A stretch of DNA of 64,000 nt from Diplonema papillatum (GCA_030068145.1 JAPJBO010000992.1:1-64000); one strand, 5' to 3'. Positions 32,121 to 51,952 are shown, numbered from the stretch's first letter. The notes: a model not told the origin generated them from the sequence alone. Numbers and translations: made by a program.

Positions 32121-32830
32121 CCAGGCATCTTGTTAAGAACCATCCATCCATCCATCAGCCGGCTGCCCCTCCCCCCCCCCCCCCCCCCAGGCTATTTTCA
32201 CTGTGGAGGGGGGAGACGCTACCTGTCACTCTAAGGTGGTCACCACGGTGGGCGGTCAGAAAAAAAAATTTTTTGCCCCAAATACCCCAAATACCACACT
32301 TTGGAAAATTTTTGTGGGCCCACTTTGGCAGGGAATTTTGACCATTTCACCTTAGAGAATTTGACCACCCAGCCTCCAAGGCAACTGCACTGTAGAGGGG
32401 GGGGGGGGGGGGGGGGGGGCAGCGCTCTTGTTAAGGATCAGCCACTTTGGCCGGATGGCCGGATAAACCAGACCCCCCCCTCTACAGTGCAGTTGCCTTG
32501 GAGGCTGGGTGGTCAAATTCTCTAAGGTGAAATGGTCAAAATTCCCTGCCAAAAGTGGGCCCACAAAAATTTTCCAAAGTGTGGTATTTGGGGTATTTGG
32601 GGCAAAAAAAAATTTTTTTTTTCTGACCGCCCACCGTGGTGACCACCTTAGAGTGTGACAGGTAGCGTCTCCCCCCTCCACAGTGAAAATAGCCTGGGGG
32701 GGGGGGGGGGGGGGGAGGGGGGGTCAGCCGGCTGATGGATGGATGGATGGTTCTTAACAAGATGCCTGGGGGGGGGGTCTGGTTTATCCGGCCATCCGGC
32801 CAAAGTGGCTGATCCTTAACAAGAGCGCTG
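32121..32830. mobile_element. Two nested G/C-tract-bounded MITEs in opposite orientation
   Basis: Modules in order: m3 inverted (32121-32165), C-run, m2 inverted (about 32190-32398), G-run, m1 (32420-32472), C-run, m2 (about 32478-32697), G-run, m3 (32725-32768), G-run, m1 inverted (32778-32830). The inner m1-m2-m3 matches the element at 56384-56726. The outer pieces make the same element reversed and interrupted exactly at a G-run. Termini are CAGCGCTCTTGTTAAGGATC and CAGGCATCTTGTTAAGAACC, an imperfect inverted pair. The arms could fold into a hairpin of over 200 bp. Confidence 0.75.
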
Positions 32831-32839
32831 ACCCCCCCC

Positions 32840-33660
32840 CCCCGGCTGTTTGTTACACAGCACAGGCAGCTAACAACAACACAACTGAAAGGCCAATGAT
32901 GCCTCGTATTTGATACGCATCGCTTCGGATTGCGGGAGCCCCAAGACAACCCGTCGGTTAGCGACAAACGCGGAGTGCAGCTCCAACGACAAGCGGTGCA
33001 GACGCTTTCATCCCTGATGAAGAGATTACTTGCAAAGGCACCGCTGCCACCGTTCGTAGAGCGAGGTTCTTGACGCGAGGGGAACACCCCAGTCTTCTGA
33101 ACACCAGCAGTACGCCGATGCCCAGCAAACTGGTCCACCTTGCAGCCCGAGCTCTCGTCGAAGGGTCGCGGCCAGCTGTTTCCCCGGTGCACAGGCACGG
33201 GAGGAGGGATGCAAAAATGTGCTTGTGGACGAGTACTACGCTAAACTATCTTCGGCCCCAAAGCAGCCCCAAAGCTGTGTCAAACTGTGTCCAGTAGCTC
33301 GAAAACTGTCTCCAGCAGCCCCAAGCCAAACTAACTCGAAAGCTGTCCGGCATGTGTTTACACAGCCCTCGAGTTACCGGGCACAATATGAGCTCGACAC
33401 TGCACCATGTCTGCACCGTGTGTGTGCGTGTGTGTGTGTGTTCGGTCCTTATAGCCACGGACACATAAGGTAGGTCATCATCAGCGCGGAGCCTGAGTGT
33501 CTGAACGCGAGCGAATTTGTTCGTAGGTGGGCGGAGAGTAAGGACACATTGCGGGGGGGGGGGGATTTCAGAACACTTTCCGGCGCGGCTGCACTTTAGT
33601 AGGCCGTTTAGGAAGTGCGAGGGTTTGGCCGGGGGTTTCGGCCGTCGGGGTTCCGTGGGA
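32840..33660. other. No gene seen
   Basis: It contains a family C fragment at 33453-33510, a TG tract near 33420-33440 and a G-run at 33554-33565. No exon could be supported. Confidence 0.4.
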
Positions 33661-33661
33661 G

Positions 33662-34030
33662 GGGTTCATACATGAGAACTGATCCCTGCTCCCATGGGAT
33701 CCCGACTGCACTTTAGTAGGCGCAGGTCAGGCAACAGGCGGTCGCGTGAGAGCGCTGGGCCCCTGTTGCAGTTGACCGCAGCCGTCGGGGACTATTAATA
33801 TCGGGCAACAGGTTAGACAGACACTGCCGGGTTACACATGAGAACTGACCCCCTGCTTCGATGGGATCCCGACTGCGCTTTAGCAAGCACTGGCCAGTCA
33901 ACGGGCGGACCCCCGTTGCATTTGACCGTAGCTGTCAGGCAGTAACTGTGTAACCATCGGGCAACGCGTGTGACAGACGCTGCCGGGGGGCCATGCATGA
34001 GAACTGACCCCCGCTGCTGCAGTTTGCCAT
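33662..34030. repeat. Tandem repeat, about 165 bp unit
   Basis: ACATGAGAACTGAYCCCTGC begins units near 33670, 33836 and 33996. They share GGGATCCCGACTGC and TCGGGCAACAGG-like blocks. About 2.2 diverged units. Confidence 0.75.
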
Positions 34031-34589
34031 CCCGCCTCAAACTGCCGCCACCTCGGCGCGACGCACGGCGGAAACGCAAGCGATTCTGCGCTGCGAATCG
34101 TCGCCGCCAGCCACCAGCAACGTTTGCTGCGGTCATGGGTTGCACCACGAGCGAAAAGCGACCCCACGCAGCGGGTAGGCTGGGGCAGAGGCGGGCGCTC
34201 CCCCCCACGAAACCCCGAAGATCGCAAGATAAAGACTGCGCTCGGTATCTCTCGGCATGCCATTTTTCGCAAGGTATTCGACCGGGGTGGGGAGGATGGG
34301 TTGCCGGTCTGGCAACGGCGTTAATAATTGGGGTAAGGGGGATGGTGGGGGTGAGGGAAGCAGGAGGTGCATAAAAGGGAATTGGGGAAATTGGTTAACT
34401 GTGTGTAGTCGAAGCAAGGCTCCGGAAATAAAAAGGGGGAGGGGGGGGAGTGGAGTGGAAAGTGATGAGGTTGATGCACAGAATGAGTGCCGGGCAAAAC
34501 CCCCGGTGGAAGACGCCGCAAGCAACCCGCGATTCGTTTCAAATAAAGAAGAAACCCGAACGTTTTGGAACATTACCGGAGTCAGGGGT

Positions 34590-36950
34590 CTTGCACCTGA
34601 TGAACGAAACAACGGGCGATCAGCATCAACTGATCAATCAAGTGATGGTGAAAAATGCTAAGGCAAAGAACTCTAAGTCCCTCGCGCGCACAGGGAATAA
34701 ACCTCGGGGGGGGATGGCGGTATTGGTTGGGGTTCCCATATACTTTTTTGCGTGCCGCCGTTGTTCCGGAAATGTTCCCTTCAGTACCAAAAAAAAAAAA
34801 AAAGAAAAGAAAATGAAAGTCGGAGTAGGTGGCATAATGGGCCATCGTTATTTTCTTGTTGACCTTATTGAGAAGTGTCACAACAACGCGGCTCACGCAA
34901 GGCTGGCTGGCATGCCGCGGACCACCTGGATCCGGCCCTAACGGTACGAAAGTGATACCGTGCAGGTATCTATGGCGGCGTGCGGATGCCATAGTATGAC
35001 GACATACCGATGGCATGTCGTGCAGGAAGGCCTCAACATGGAAGGCACGACCTCTCGTGGTCATCAGAACCATGGTTGGTTGCTGGATGCATTGCGTCCG
35101 GGAGCAAACCCACACAGCATATCCGAGCGGAATCTGAAGGCAGCGTGCCAGCCACTGGAGAAAGGTGGGCTTTCGCCCAACGTGGATGTGACCCGCAGAT
35201 ATCCGGAACCCAAACGCACGCACATACACATACACACAAACACGTCACAGTCAAGACACGCACTCAAACTAGCGCGCGACGAGCTGATTTGTTTTCGCGC
35301 CGAGGGTGGAGATGTCTCCTCCAGCGACAACGGCGCGTGCCGAAACCTGCCGACCAAAAGAGAATCGGTCGCCGCGGGGCCTATGTGTAACGAGTCGGTG
35401 TGCGTTGAAAGTGACGAAAAGGAAAGATGAGGCGCGGGAAGCCTGGGAAAGAAGAGGTCCTGCAGCGCAGACGACAAGGCCGGGCGCGGGGGTGCAGGGG
35501 AACTGGGGGGGAGGTAGACCGGTCCTACCCAAAATTTCTAAGAAGCCTGGAAGGTCTCGCCTGTTACGACACAGAATCTGTGATAACACGAGAGAAAGGC
35601 ATAGAATCCGTCGCGGTACATTGTATCATCGCTTCAGGTATCCGGAAGCTATGGTTAGACTGGTCTGATGCATTTGGACTGGTTTGATGCAGTCAAATTG
35701 TGCCGGTCGATGTGTGAGTGTGTGTGTGTGTGTGTGTGTGTATGTCTGCACGGAGCACAGTTGTGGGTAATCCCTGCGCGGGTGTGAGAGTGTGTGGGTG
35801 TGTCGGTGTGGGTTGTGCGTGTGCATGTGCGTGTGCAGCATTTTTGAGGTTTACTCGAAACATTCTTTTAAACCCGAGGAACCGAAGGGCTGGGAGGGGT
35901 GGGAGGCCTGCGGGAGTCCGATCCTGGGATGTGATCGTCTTCCCGCACATGCGGAGGAGCACCCGTCGAAATGTAGGACAGGCGCACGTTCGGTTCTTAG
36001 GGGACTTTATGTGTCCGGTTTCCCGAATTGCGAGAAAATGCAAAAGAAACCCTTCTACCGGTAGAAAGATTTCAAAACTTGCAAGTTTTGAGTAAAAAAA
36101 AATGATCCGAGTAGGGAAAGGACTGGTAGGACGCAAGACAGCTTGTCGTATAAGCAAGAATCAGACGAGGACAGTTCCAGGGATCCGTCGAATTCTGGTA
36201 CAGGGCACAGGCGTGCACCGAAGAGTTGTCTTCCTCCATACAACTCTAGATGGAATAGCTTGATTCCTCATATTGGTTGTACATTCCATCGGTTTCACTG
36301 GTTTGGCCGTGTCTCACCTCGATTGCATTGCACGAGTCGCCTCTCTCGAATGCACGATCCGCAATGAACATGCTCAAACCGGATTATTGGCCAGAAACCG
36401 GGGTTCGGCCCAGCTACCGGAACATATAGAGCCCCGTGGCTTGCGTACGTAAAATGCAAAATGGGGGCAGGGACGGATGTTTTGTGGCGGCAGCTTTTGC
36501 CGGTCGCCAGTCTGCGTCTGCTGGTCCCCTGCTCGGGTCGTATTTTTCCGCCGAAGAAAATGGCTGTGATGCTAAAAAGGGAGAGATTGAAGAACCCAAG
36601 CGGAAGTCAGCCGCCGCTTTGGTCCACCGTTCTGCAGTGCCAGTAAGTACGCCCGCCCCAGCTAACGCTGGGTCCGCGTGAACTGAGAAAACTGACTTTC
36701 ACGTGTGAACCACCAACAGCCAGCCAGGCTCGAAATGTCGTCAGACCATTGCAGCTGAGACCGCATGAAATCGGGTCACTCCTCGAAGAACGAGCGGGCA
36801 CGGTGACCACTCTGCTTCGACAATTTCAAAGGAATGCAGCCGCGGGAGTCAAAGCCTGGCCTTGACCGGCTGTCACACTCGGATTTCGTTTTATTGATTC
36901 TCCTAATACTAGTGGTTGCGCTGATGATACTGGCAGAAAAAAAAAATAGT
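34590..36950. other. No gene seen; family U copy and TG tracts
   Basis: 34600-34780 is family U. TG-rich microsatellites lie at 35708-35742 and about 35785-35835, and a CA tract at 35220-35245. A perfect palindrome CAAAACTTGCAAGTTTTG sits at about 36071-36088. I found no supportable exon up to the 3' end of the isocitrate dehydrogenase gene. Confidence 0.45.
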
Positions 36951-37003
36951 CGCGTAATTTCCTCTTTCTGTTTCTACTCTCCGGACCTTGGCTTTCGGAC
37001 AAA

Positions 37004-45167
<8,164 letters not shown>

Positions 45168-45199
45168 TTTCCTGATCTTCCTTTGTGTTGATGCGCCTG

Positions 45200-47220
45200 T
45201 TTGCTCGTGAGTTGTAGTTTTTTGATCCTGAAGATCATCGAGAACGAGGGGGATGCCGGACGGGTGAAATATGTCGGCTGTGCGAATTGCAGCCGCGGTT
45301 CATTCTTATGATTGGCTCACTCTAGTGGCTACACGCATCGTCCTCTCACGTTCCCGCGTCTCATAAGCTGCAAACTTCGCGTCGGTGATCTTCAACTCTG
45401 CAATCAAGCTTCGCGGGCTTCGTGCTTACGTCGATCGAGTAAGGTTTTGCGGGTCTCTCGGCAAACCAGACACCCCGCGGATTCGTAGCCGGTCCGTCCT
45501 ATCCCTGGAACGGCATCGCAATCTGTCGCGGTCTGCCACGCCACGAACACAGAGGTCGTCGCCACGTGACTAATGCAGAACACCGCCAAAGGTTCTCTGC
45601 ACGCTAGCTTTCTCTCTCTGTCTGTCTCGGCGGCAGCTGAGTGCTGATTTTTGCACGGGTGCAGCAGTGATCAAACGGGGAGGGCTGGCTTTGAGAGGAG
45701 GGCAGAGCAGGTGTGTGTGTGTGTGTGTGTGTTTGTGTGGCGCGAAGAAAGCGCAAGGCGAACGAGGAGAAATGTAGTGTAGCGCTTCAGCCATCGCGCG
45801 GGGGAAGAGGCACGCCGTCTTCTCGTAACCGAACGTCCCAAACGGCAAACTGAGGGCGTTATCGTGGTCGGGTGTACAGACGTCCTTCGTGCCGACGCGC
45901 TTCATTCTGCGCCCGCGCGGCTGGATGAACTGAAGCTTTCCGTCCAGCTTTTCGAGCTTTCTGCTTCAAGCTGGAGGATGGGATTTTCAGGGGCCGAGGC
46001 GGGGGGAGGCTTCGTGAAAAAGGTTACCCCATCGGGTACCTGTATCAAACAAGAGGGGGAGGAAAAAAGGCGCGTGTGGGTGTGTGCGCAAAGGTTTCCG
46101 TTATTTTTTTTTTTATATTTTTTTTTTCGATTTCCTATCAGGGCATTAGCTTGGTCTCCGGCCCATTTTCCAAACTTGGACCGCTAACAGCTTTTTGCGT
46201 CTTCACTCAGGAATGGGCTCAACACAGCGCGACGCGACGTGCCTTCACGACAGCGCTGCCTCGGATTGCACATTGGCCGGCCTGGGTGATGGTGCAGTGC
46301 CATTTTTTTTCTTCGTTTTCCCCGCCGGCTTTTCCACATTTGGACTGACATGTTTCCTATCCCAGCCGTGTGCAGATTCACGGTACGGCCTTGGCAGTGA
46401 GCACGCTAGGCCCACTTCAGCCGAGCGAGGGGTGGCAGACGATGTTTCCTCGGGGTAACAATGGTGGACAAGTGTTGGTACTCATCAATCTTCAAGAGAG
46501 AGAGAGACGTCCTGTCCGACAGAATGCTATAAACAGGTTGATAGTATACCTTACAAGACCAGCGTCTTACACGACGAATAATATTTGTGAAAAGTGTCAG
46601 TAGTTACGATCGGATGGTTCGCGGGAAAAAGAACCCAAAAAGGAAACGTTGCACCTACCTTGAACTGGTTACAGAAGGTGGGTACTTGGTGAGAAAAGAA
46701 GTGCGTAGTTCGCGGTTAAGGCTTCCGATCCGGGGCCAGCGGGTCCCGCTGGCCTCCTTCCGTCAGGAGCGGCGCCCGAGCCCCTGCATCTCGTCAACAG
46801 TTCCAGCAGAACGTTGAGCGCAGGAAACTCCAAGGCGAAACGACTATCAGCAGAGATGCAGAGGGCCGCAAAGCCCTCTGTTTATTCTAGCTTCAGTCGG
46901 AAAAAAAAAGAAAGTGGCGGCAACTCAATGCGCCTGTTCGCCCGTCGCCCAAAGAGAGTGTTAGCCGGGGAAGTGGGTGGTTTCATATCATATGGTCAGA
47001 CCGGCTATCCGCAAGTATCGGGAGCCACTGAGTGGGTGTGTAATGTGTACCATGGGTACTACTTGGGGGGAAGCACGGACGAGGGTTGCCCTGCTGGGGG
47101 GCAGCAATGGTGGCACGAAGCGGATTTTTTTTTGTTTAAATTGAACAGCGCGTGCAGCTTGCGATTTGTTTCTAAGCCGCGGGTTTTGAGGAAGGGTGTT
47201 GAGGGAACGGCCGCAGAGGC
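45200..47220. other. Upstream of isocitrate dehydrogenase; no gene seen
   Basis: It has a TG microsatellite at 45711-45731, T-runs near 46103-46130 and a short GA tract at 46495-46506. No supportable exon. The promoter of the dehydrogenase gene should lie at its left end, but I see no defined element. Confidence 0.4.
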
Positions 47221-47224
47221 GAAT

Positions 47225-47500
47225 CCTTCGAAGCAGAGGGATACCTGCTGATTAGCTCAGCATTCCCAAACTGAGCGACTCGTGCTAGCAAGGAGTTAAC
47301 CAACATGGCTCGTCGAGGAAATACGGGACTCTCACCCTCTGTGGATACCCCATTCCAGGAGACTTACCTCGACGCCAGTTGTGTCCCCAAGCAGCTTGCG
47401 CCACATTCCGGATATCCGTAGAACACCGGTCCAGGCTTGGGCTCTGCCCTGTTCACTCGCCGTTACTAGGAGCATCGCTGTTGCTTTCTTTTCCTGCGCA
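47225..47500 (-). pseudogene. Large-subunit (28S) rRNA 5' fragment
   Basis: Minus-strand reading gives GGAAAAGAAAGCAACAGCGA, then CTAGTAACGGCGAGTGAAC (47449-47469), AGAGGGTGAGAGTCCCGTA and GTCGCTCAGTTTGGGAATG, all in LSU order. It extends farther 5' than the fragment at 10516-10818 and stops earlier at the 3' side; where they overlap they are nearly identical. Confidence 0.75.
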
Positions 47501-47767
47501 GGGTCACGACCATCCCGCCTTCTTTGCTTTGTGACGCGAACATCCCGGTGCTGTCCGAAGGACACCGCCCCACGGGAGTCCGTCCAGCAGCGGTTGCCAG
47601 ATGCTCCCCGTGGGTTAAACCTCGAAAGCCCGGAACGGGCGAAAACCTGAGTCGGGTAGCTATGTTTATACAGAACCGCCCGCGTGTTTGAATTGTTAGC
47701 ATGAGGCCTTCTTCGGCCTCCTAGTCTTCTTCGGGAGGGTATGTGTGCAGTGTGGGTGGGTGAGCAG

Positions 47768-47985
47768 AGGGCAGAATCACCTCCCACAAGGCAATTCCTA
47801 AAGGAAAAACGTCAGAACCCCAAACGGGGCGTCACCAGAAATCCAAAACTCGAAAACCTACCGGCCCATAAAACGCTCCGAAAGGGCCGGAACAAGTGGT
47901 CGGACGCTCGTTTAGGCTGGAAAAATGGCTGCAGAATGCGAAAGCAAGGCGAAATCACCCCCACAAGGCAATTCCAAGGCAATTC
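47768..47985 (+). repeat. Family Y, two partial copies
   Basis: GAAATCACCCCCACAAGGCA preceded by ATGGCTGCAGAATGCGAAAG (47925) and a similar piece at 47770-47825. A third copy lies inverted at 60350-60435. Confidence 0.6.
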
Positions 47986-48006
47986 CTTCCCGGGGAGCGC
48001 GAGTGG

Positions 48007-50745
48007 CTAGTAGCCCGGGTAGTAAGGAGGGGTGGCGGCTGGCGGCGCGGCGGGGGCCCAGTACCAAGGCCAATACGGAAACGCCGGGTATGTCGGCGGC
48101 GGCGCGGGCTGGTACACCGGAACCGGCGCCGGACCGGAGCTGCCGCCGCTGCTTTTGCCGCTGCTTTTTCCGGTACTCTTGCTGCTGCTGCCGCTCTTTC
48201 CGTTGCTCTTGCCGCTGCTTTTTCCGTTACTCTTGCTGCTGCTGCTCTTTCCATTGCTCTTGCCGCTGCTCTTCCCGTTGCCTGGGGCCGGGGTGGCCGC
48301 GGCAGGGTCGACGTCCAGCCGGCCCAGGTCGAGCAGCAACGTCTGCCCGCTGTTGCCGACGACGCCGTCGTTGTCGTTGACGACGAACACCGCGCCGCTT
48401 CGGGTCCGTGCCACGCCTTCGATTTTTTCGGGCACCGGCGAGCCGGTGGCCTGCAGGTCTCCGAGGATGTCGCGCACGAGCGTTTTTTCGACCGTTTCCC
48501 CGGCGGCGTAGCCCCCTCCCAGGTCTATCCTGTACAGCCGCTTAATCGCAGCATCAGGACCCCCTTGGTTGTCGCGTTCGACGACTAGAAACCGACCCCC
48601 CCCGATGGCCTCTAGGTCCGACAGGCCGACCCACCCGCCGTTTTGCGACAGCGGCGCGTCCAATGGGTAGTAAACGAACTCCCATGACCCGGTTGCGACG
48701 GTGTAGATGCCGATGCGTGGGTTCGGTTCGCCAGTCAGCGCGCGTTGGAAGGCGACGAACACCCTCCCGGCGTGCTCCGCGACGCTTTCGAACCCGAACC
48801 GGGTCTGCCGTGCGTTCGCTTCGGCCGGCAGCGTGGCCACCGCTGTGATCACGCCAGCACTGTCGGTCCTCACGAGCATGTTCAGAGACGTCACCGGCCG
48901 CGCGGCCGCGTCGGCCAGCGTCCCGGCCCCCTCCGACGCAATCCAGAACCCGCCGTCCGCCGCCCGCGCGATGCCTTCCGGGTCGATGTTGACGCTGCCG
49001 TCGCCGTTTATCATCGCGGCGAGGTCAACGTCGTCGAACGACGAATCGTCCGCTGCCGGGCCAGACGTCTGCAGCCCCGCTAGGACGCCGTTTGCGTCGC
49101 GGATTTCGACTTCCGAAAACAGCCGCGCCGGCCGCGCCGCCACGTCGATCGAAAAAATCCGGCTCGCTCCGTAGTAACTGTCCGCCACCGCGTACAGCAG
49201 GTCCGGGTTGTGCGCATCGGCCGTCAGCCCGGAGAGGGCCCCCCACGGGATCGGCGTTCCGTCCGCTCTGTCCCCTGAAGTGAGGGTCGGGTACGCCGGA
49301 CCAGCGGCGGCGGCAGCCTTCGCTGCAGCGGCGTAGATGTTGAGCACCGAGCGGGTGCGTTCGCCGCGGGAGTCGACTTCACTCGCGACGACCAGCAACC
49401 CGCGGGAGGCGATGGCCACGCCGCCTTCCGGGCCTGTCCCGGCCGGCAGCGCCTGCTTGAAGACGGGGCGGGCCGGGTTCGACGCGTCGTAGACGAACAC
49501 CAGGCCGGCTCGCTCCGAGTTCACGAACAGATAGCCGACGCCGCCGAAGGCCGCGTACTCCACGTTTTCGGGCTCGTTGCCCTCGTCCTCCGACCGGCTG
49601 TCCGGGTAGTGGCCGTAGCGCACCGCCAGGTGCTCCAGCTCCGATCCGGACGTCCACACCACCGCGCCCGACGACGCGTCGAACACCGAGAATCCTCGGC
49701 TCCCGCCGTCCAAATCGCCTTCGTTCGCCGTCGCAAAGTACCGGGTGCCCATCCACGCCGCACCATCTGGCTCGCGCTTGACGCCGATGAGGCTTCCGTC
49801 GAGAGAGATGGATGCCGGTGATTCCTCCTGCGTGTCGATCAACGTCAGATTCTCGGTCCCAGCGGTGAAGTGTGCGGTGACGCTCATCGTCGCGAGATCA
49901 ACCAGCACGAGGTAGTTGTTCTCCTGCAGCGTGACCACGAGGATGTTATCAGAGTTGATGTCCACGTACTCCGGCTCGGGATCACTCGGAAACAGGTCGG
50001 GAAGCCCTGTCAGATCCACGACGGGCAACGCCGCCCAGTTCACCGGATTCGGGTCGCTACTGTCGACCACCACCACGAAGCCACCGGGCATCTGCGGCGG
50101 CCTTCCGTCGCCGAAGGTCTCGTCGCGTTCGTTCTCGATGGCAACCGCGATGTAGCGTCCGTCGGGGCTCACGGCCACCGAGTCGGGTTGCCCTCCCAGC
50201 GGGATGGACGCCACTTCCGTCCGGTCCGACACCCGCACCACAGACAGCCTCCCGGACACCGACACAAAATCGGTGCCAGTGTTCACTCCGACGACGGCGT
50301 AGCCGCGCACGATGGCCACCGACGTGGGTTCGCCATCCATTGGGATGGTACCCAATGCCTCCGGCTTCGCCGGGTCCGTGATATCGACCAGCCCGACGCG
50401 GCGGCCCGGGCTGTCTGTGTACACGAGGGTCATCCCGTCCCGCGTGGCGGCCACGATCTCCGCCGCCGTCGTCTCGTCGGTGTTGCACGACGGGTCGAGC
50501 TGCAGGCAGACGGGAAAACTCGCGACACGGTCGAAGTGCGGCGCTTGGTAGCTCGGAGGGGACGGCGCCCACGGCCACCACGGCCAAGCCGGCACCGATG
50601 GCGGAGACCGCCCGTAGCCGCTCTTGCCGTTGTTGCTCTTCCCGCCGCTCTTAGGGTGCCTTCCCTTGCTCTTGCCGAACGACCCGAAGTGCGCCGCCGC
50701 GTCGGTTGCAAACAGAAGGAGCACGACGCACGTGACGGTCTTCAT
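48007..50745 (-). CDS. Secreted beta-propeller / phytase-like esterase protein
   Basis: A single open frame of 912 residues starts at ATG 50745; an in-frame ATG nine bases upstream is possible. It opens with a signal peptide (MKTVTCVVLLLFATDAAA), so the product should be secreted or in the wall. A Lys/Ser/Gly segment (about 20-47) and a Trp/Pro segment follow. Residues about 70-450 form a beta-propeller of the choice-of-anchor I / phytase-like kind (GEPTSVAIVRGYAVVGVN, QPDSVAVSPDGRYIAVA, ENVEYAAFGGVGYLFVNSER). Residues about 470-815 match the esterase-like domain of phytase-related proteins (SSFDDVDLAAMINGDGSVN, IDPEGIARAADGGFWIASEG, GLSDLEAIGGGRFLVVERDN). About 50 residues of GKS-type repeats and a Pro/Tyr/Trp-rich tail end the protein. 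Family members act on phosphate esters; the substrate here is unknown. There is no intron. Confidence 0.85.
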   Translation of the reverse strand: MKTVTCVVLLLFATDAAAHFGSFGKSKGRHPKSGGKSNNGKSGYGRSPPSVPAWPWWPWAPSPPSYQAPHFDRVASFPVCLQLDPSCNTDETTAAEIVAATRDGMTLVYTDSPGRRVGLVDITDPAKPEALGTIPMDGEPTSVAIVRGYAVVGVNTGTDFVSVSGRLSVVRVSDRTEVASIPLGGQPDSVAVSPDGRYIAVAIENERDETFGDGRPPQMPGGFVVVVDSSDPNPVNWAALPVVDLTGLPDLFPSDPEPEYVDINSDNILVVTLQENNYLVLVDLATMSVTAHFTAGTENLTLIDTQEESPASISLDGSLIGVKREPDGAAWMGTRYFATANEGDLDGGSRGFSVFDASSGAVVWTSGSELEHLAVRYGHYPDSRSEDEGNEPENVEYAAFGGVGYLFVNSERAGLVFVYDASNPARPVFKQALPAGTGPEGGVAIASRGLLVVASEVDSRGERTRSVLNIYAAAAKAAAAAGPAYPTLTSGDRADGTPIPWGALSGLTADAHNPDLLYAVADSYYGASRIFSIDVAARPARLFSEVEIRDANGVLAGLQTSGPAADDSSFDDVDLAAMINGDGSVNIDPEGIARAADGGFWIASEGAGTLADAAARPVTSLNMLVRTDSAGVITAVATLPAEANARQTRFGFESVAEHAGRVFVAFQRALTGEPNPRIGIYTVATGSWEFVYYPLDAPLSQNGGWVGLSDLEAIGGGRFLVVERDNQGGPDAAIKRLYRIDLGGGYAAGETVEKTLVRDILGDLQATGSPVPEKIEGVARTRSGAVFVVNDNDGVVGNSGQTLLLDLGRLDVDPAAATPAPGNGKSSGKSNGKSSSSKSNGKSSGKSNGKSGSSSKSTGKSSGKSSGGSSGPAPVPVYQPAPPPTYPAFPYWPWYWAPAAPPAATPPYYPGY

Positions 50746-50779
50746 GTGCGGCATTTGTGTTGTGGATGCGTGGTTGAAC

Positions 50780-51720
50780 CTGTAAAAATAGTACGCTGCC
50801 GTCATCGGTTTGACAAATTCTGCATTTGGTAGCCACAAAAAAATGGAGGTTTCGACCAATTGCATTTGCATAACACAAAAGAAATGGAGAAAGGGTGTGT
50901 GCAAGTACTTCGCAATCGAAGTGAGAGACGTTCTGGATGACCTTGGACCGACGAGGCGGCGGCCGGTAAGGCTGGCCGCTCTTGCCGTTGTTGCTGCTGC
51001 TTCTCGGCTGCCTTTCCCTTGCTCTTGTCGAACGACCCGAAGTGCGCGACTGTCTTCATGTGCGGCATTTGTATTGTGGATGCGTGGTTGAACCTGTAAA
51101 AATTGAGCCGGCCGTCCCCTCTTGATAAACCGTGATAGACCGTGATAGACCGAAGAAAACAGCACGGGGCAATTCGATGCAGCTCTAGGGACTAGGGAGG
51201 GACCTGATAAGACCGTGGTGGACCGTGATTCACTCTGATAAATAGCGGCAGGCACTTCGATGCAGTTTCAAGAGATAGGGACGGACCGGCTCAAAAATAG
51301 TACGCTGCCGTCATCGGTTTGACAAATTGCATTTGGTAGCCACAAAAAATGGAGGATTCGACCAACTGCATTTGCATAACACAAAAAAGGGAGAAAGGGT
51401 GGGAGCAAGTACTGCGCAATCGAAGTGAGAGACGTTCTGGATGACCTTGGACCGACGAGGCGGCGGCCGGTAAGGCTGGCCGCTCTTGTCGTTGTTACTG
51501 TTGCTTTTCCCGCCGCTTCTCGGGTGCCTTTCCCTTGCTCTTGCCGAACGACCCGAAGTGCGCAGCCGCGTCAGCAGGAGCACGACACACGGTCTTCATA
51601 TGCAGCATCTGTATCGTGCGTGTGTTTAAACCTGTATTTTCGGTGGAAAGATCCTACGCTGCCATCGATCGGTTTGACAAATTGCATTTGTTAGACACGA
51701 AAAGTGGAGGTTTTGACAAA
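50780..51720 (-). pseudogene. Two upstream tandem copies of the secreted-protein 5' end
   Basis: Copies of the leader, start codon and first codons lie at about 50935-51100 and 51430-51620. Each keeps an ATG followed by KTV and later AHFGSF-KSKGK, but the signal peptide is shortened or altered and the main domains are absent. The unit, about 320 bp, also carries TAGTACGCTGCCGTCATCGG. They are truncated duplicates, possibly carrying promoter sequence. Confidence 0.75.
51103..51294. mobile_element. Family E MITE, complete copy
   Basis: Termini TTGAGCCGG and CCGGCTCAA, 192 bp. It splits CCTGTAAAAA / AAATAGTACG. The uninterrupted sequence CCTGTAAAAATAGTACG is present in the sister copy at 50779-50795, so the empty site is seen and a 3 bp duplication (AAA) follows. 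Confidence 0.9.
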
Positions 51721-51952
51721 TTGCATTTGCTTACGCACTTGCTTGCATGCTTCACAGACGCGGTTAAATGCGGGTGCTCGAAGCCAACGCACAAGCGGGA
51801 AGGGTGTCTGATAAGTTGAAAAAACGGCCGTTTCAAGAGAGTCCGGGGAACCTAGAAGCACAGGAAAAGAAGAAGGGGGCAAAACACAGACACACACCCC
51901 CTTCCTCAACAGAATGCAGGAACAGTGCCGGAACCGAACGAGGTGGGACGCG

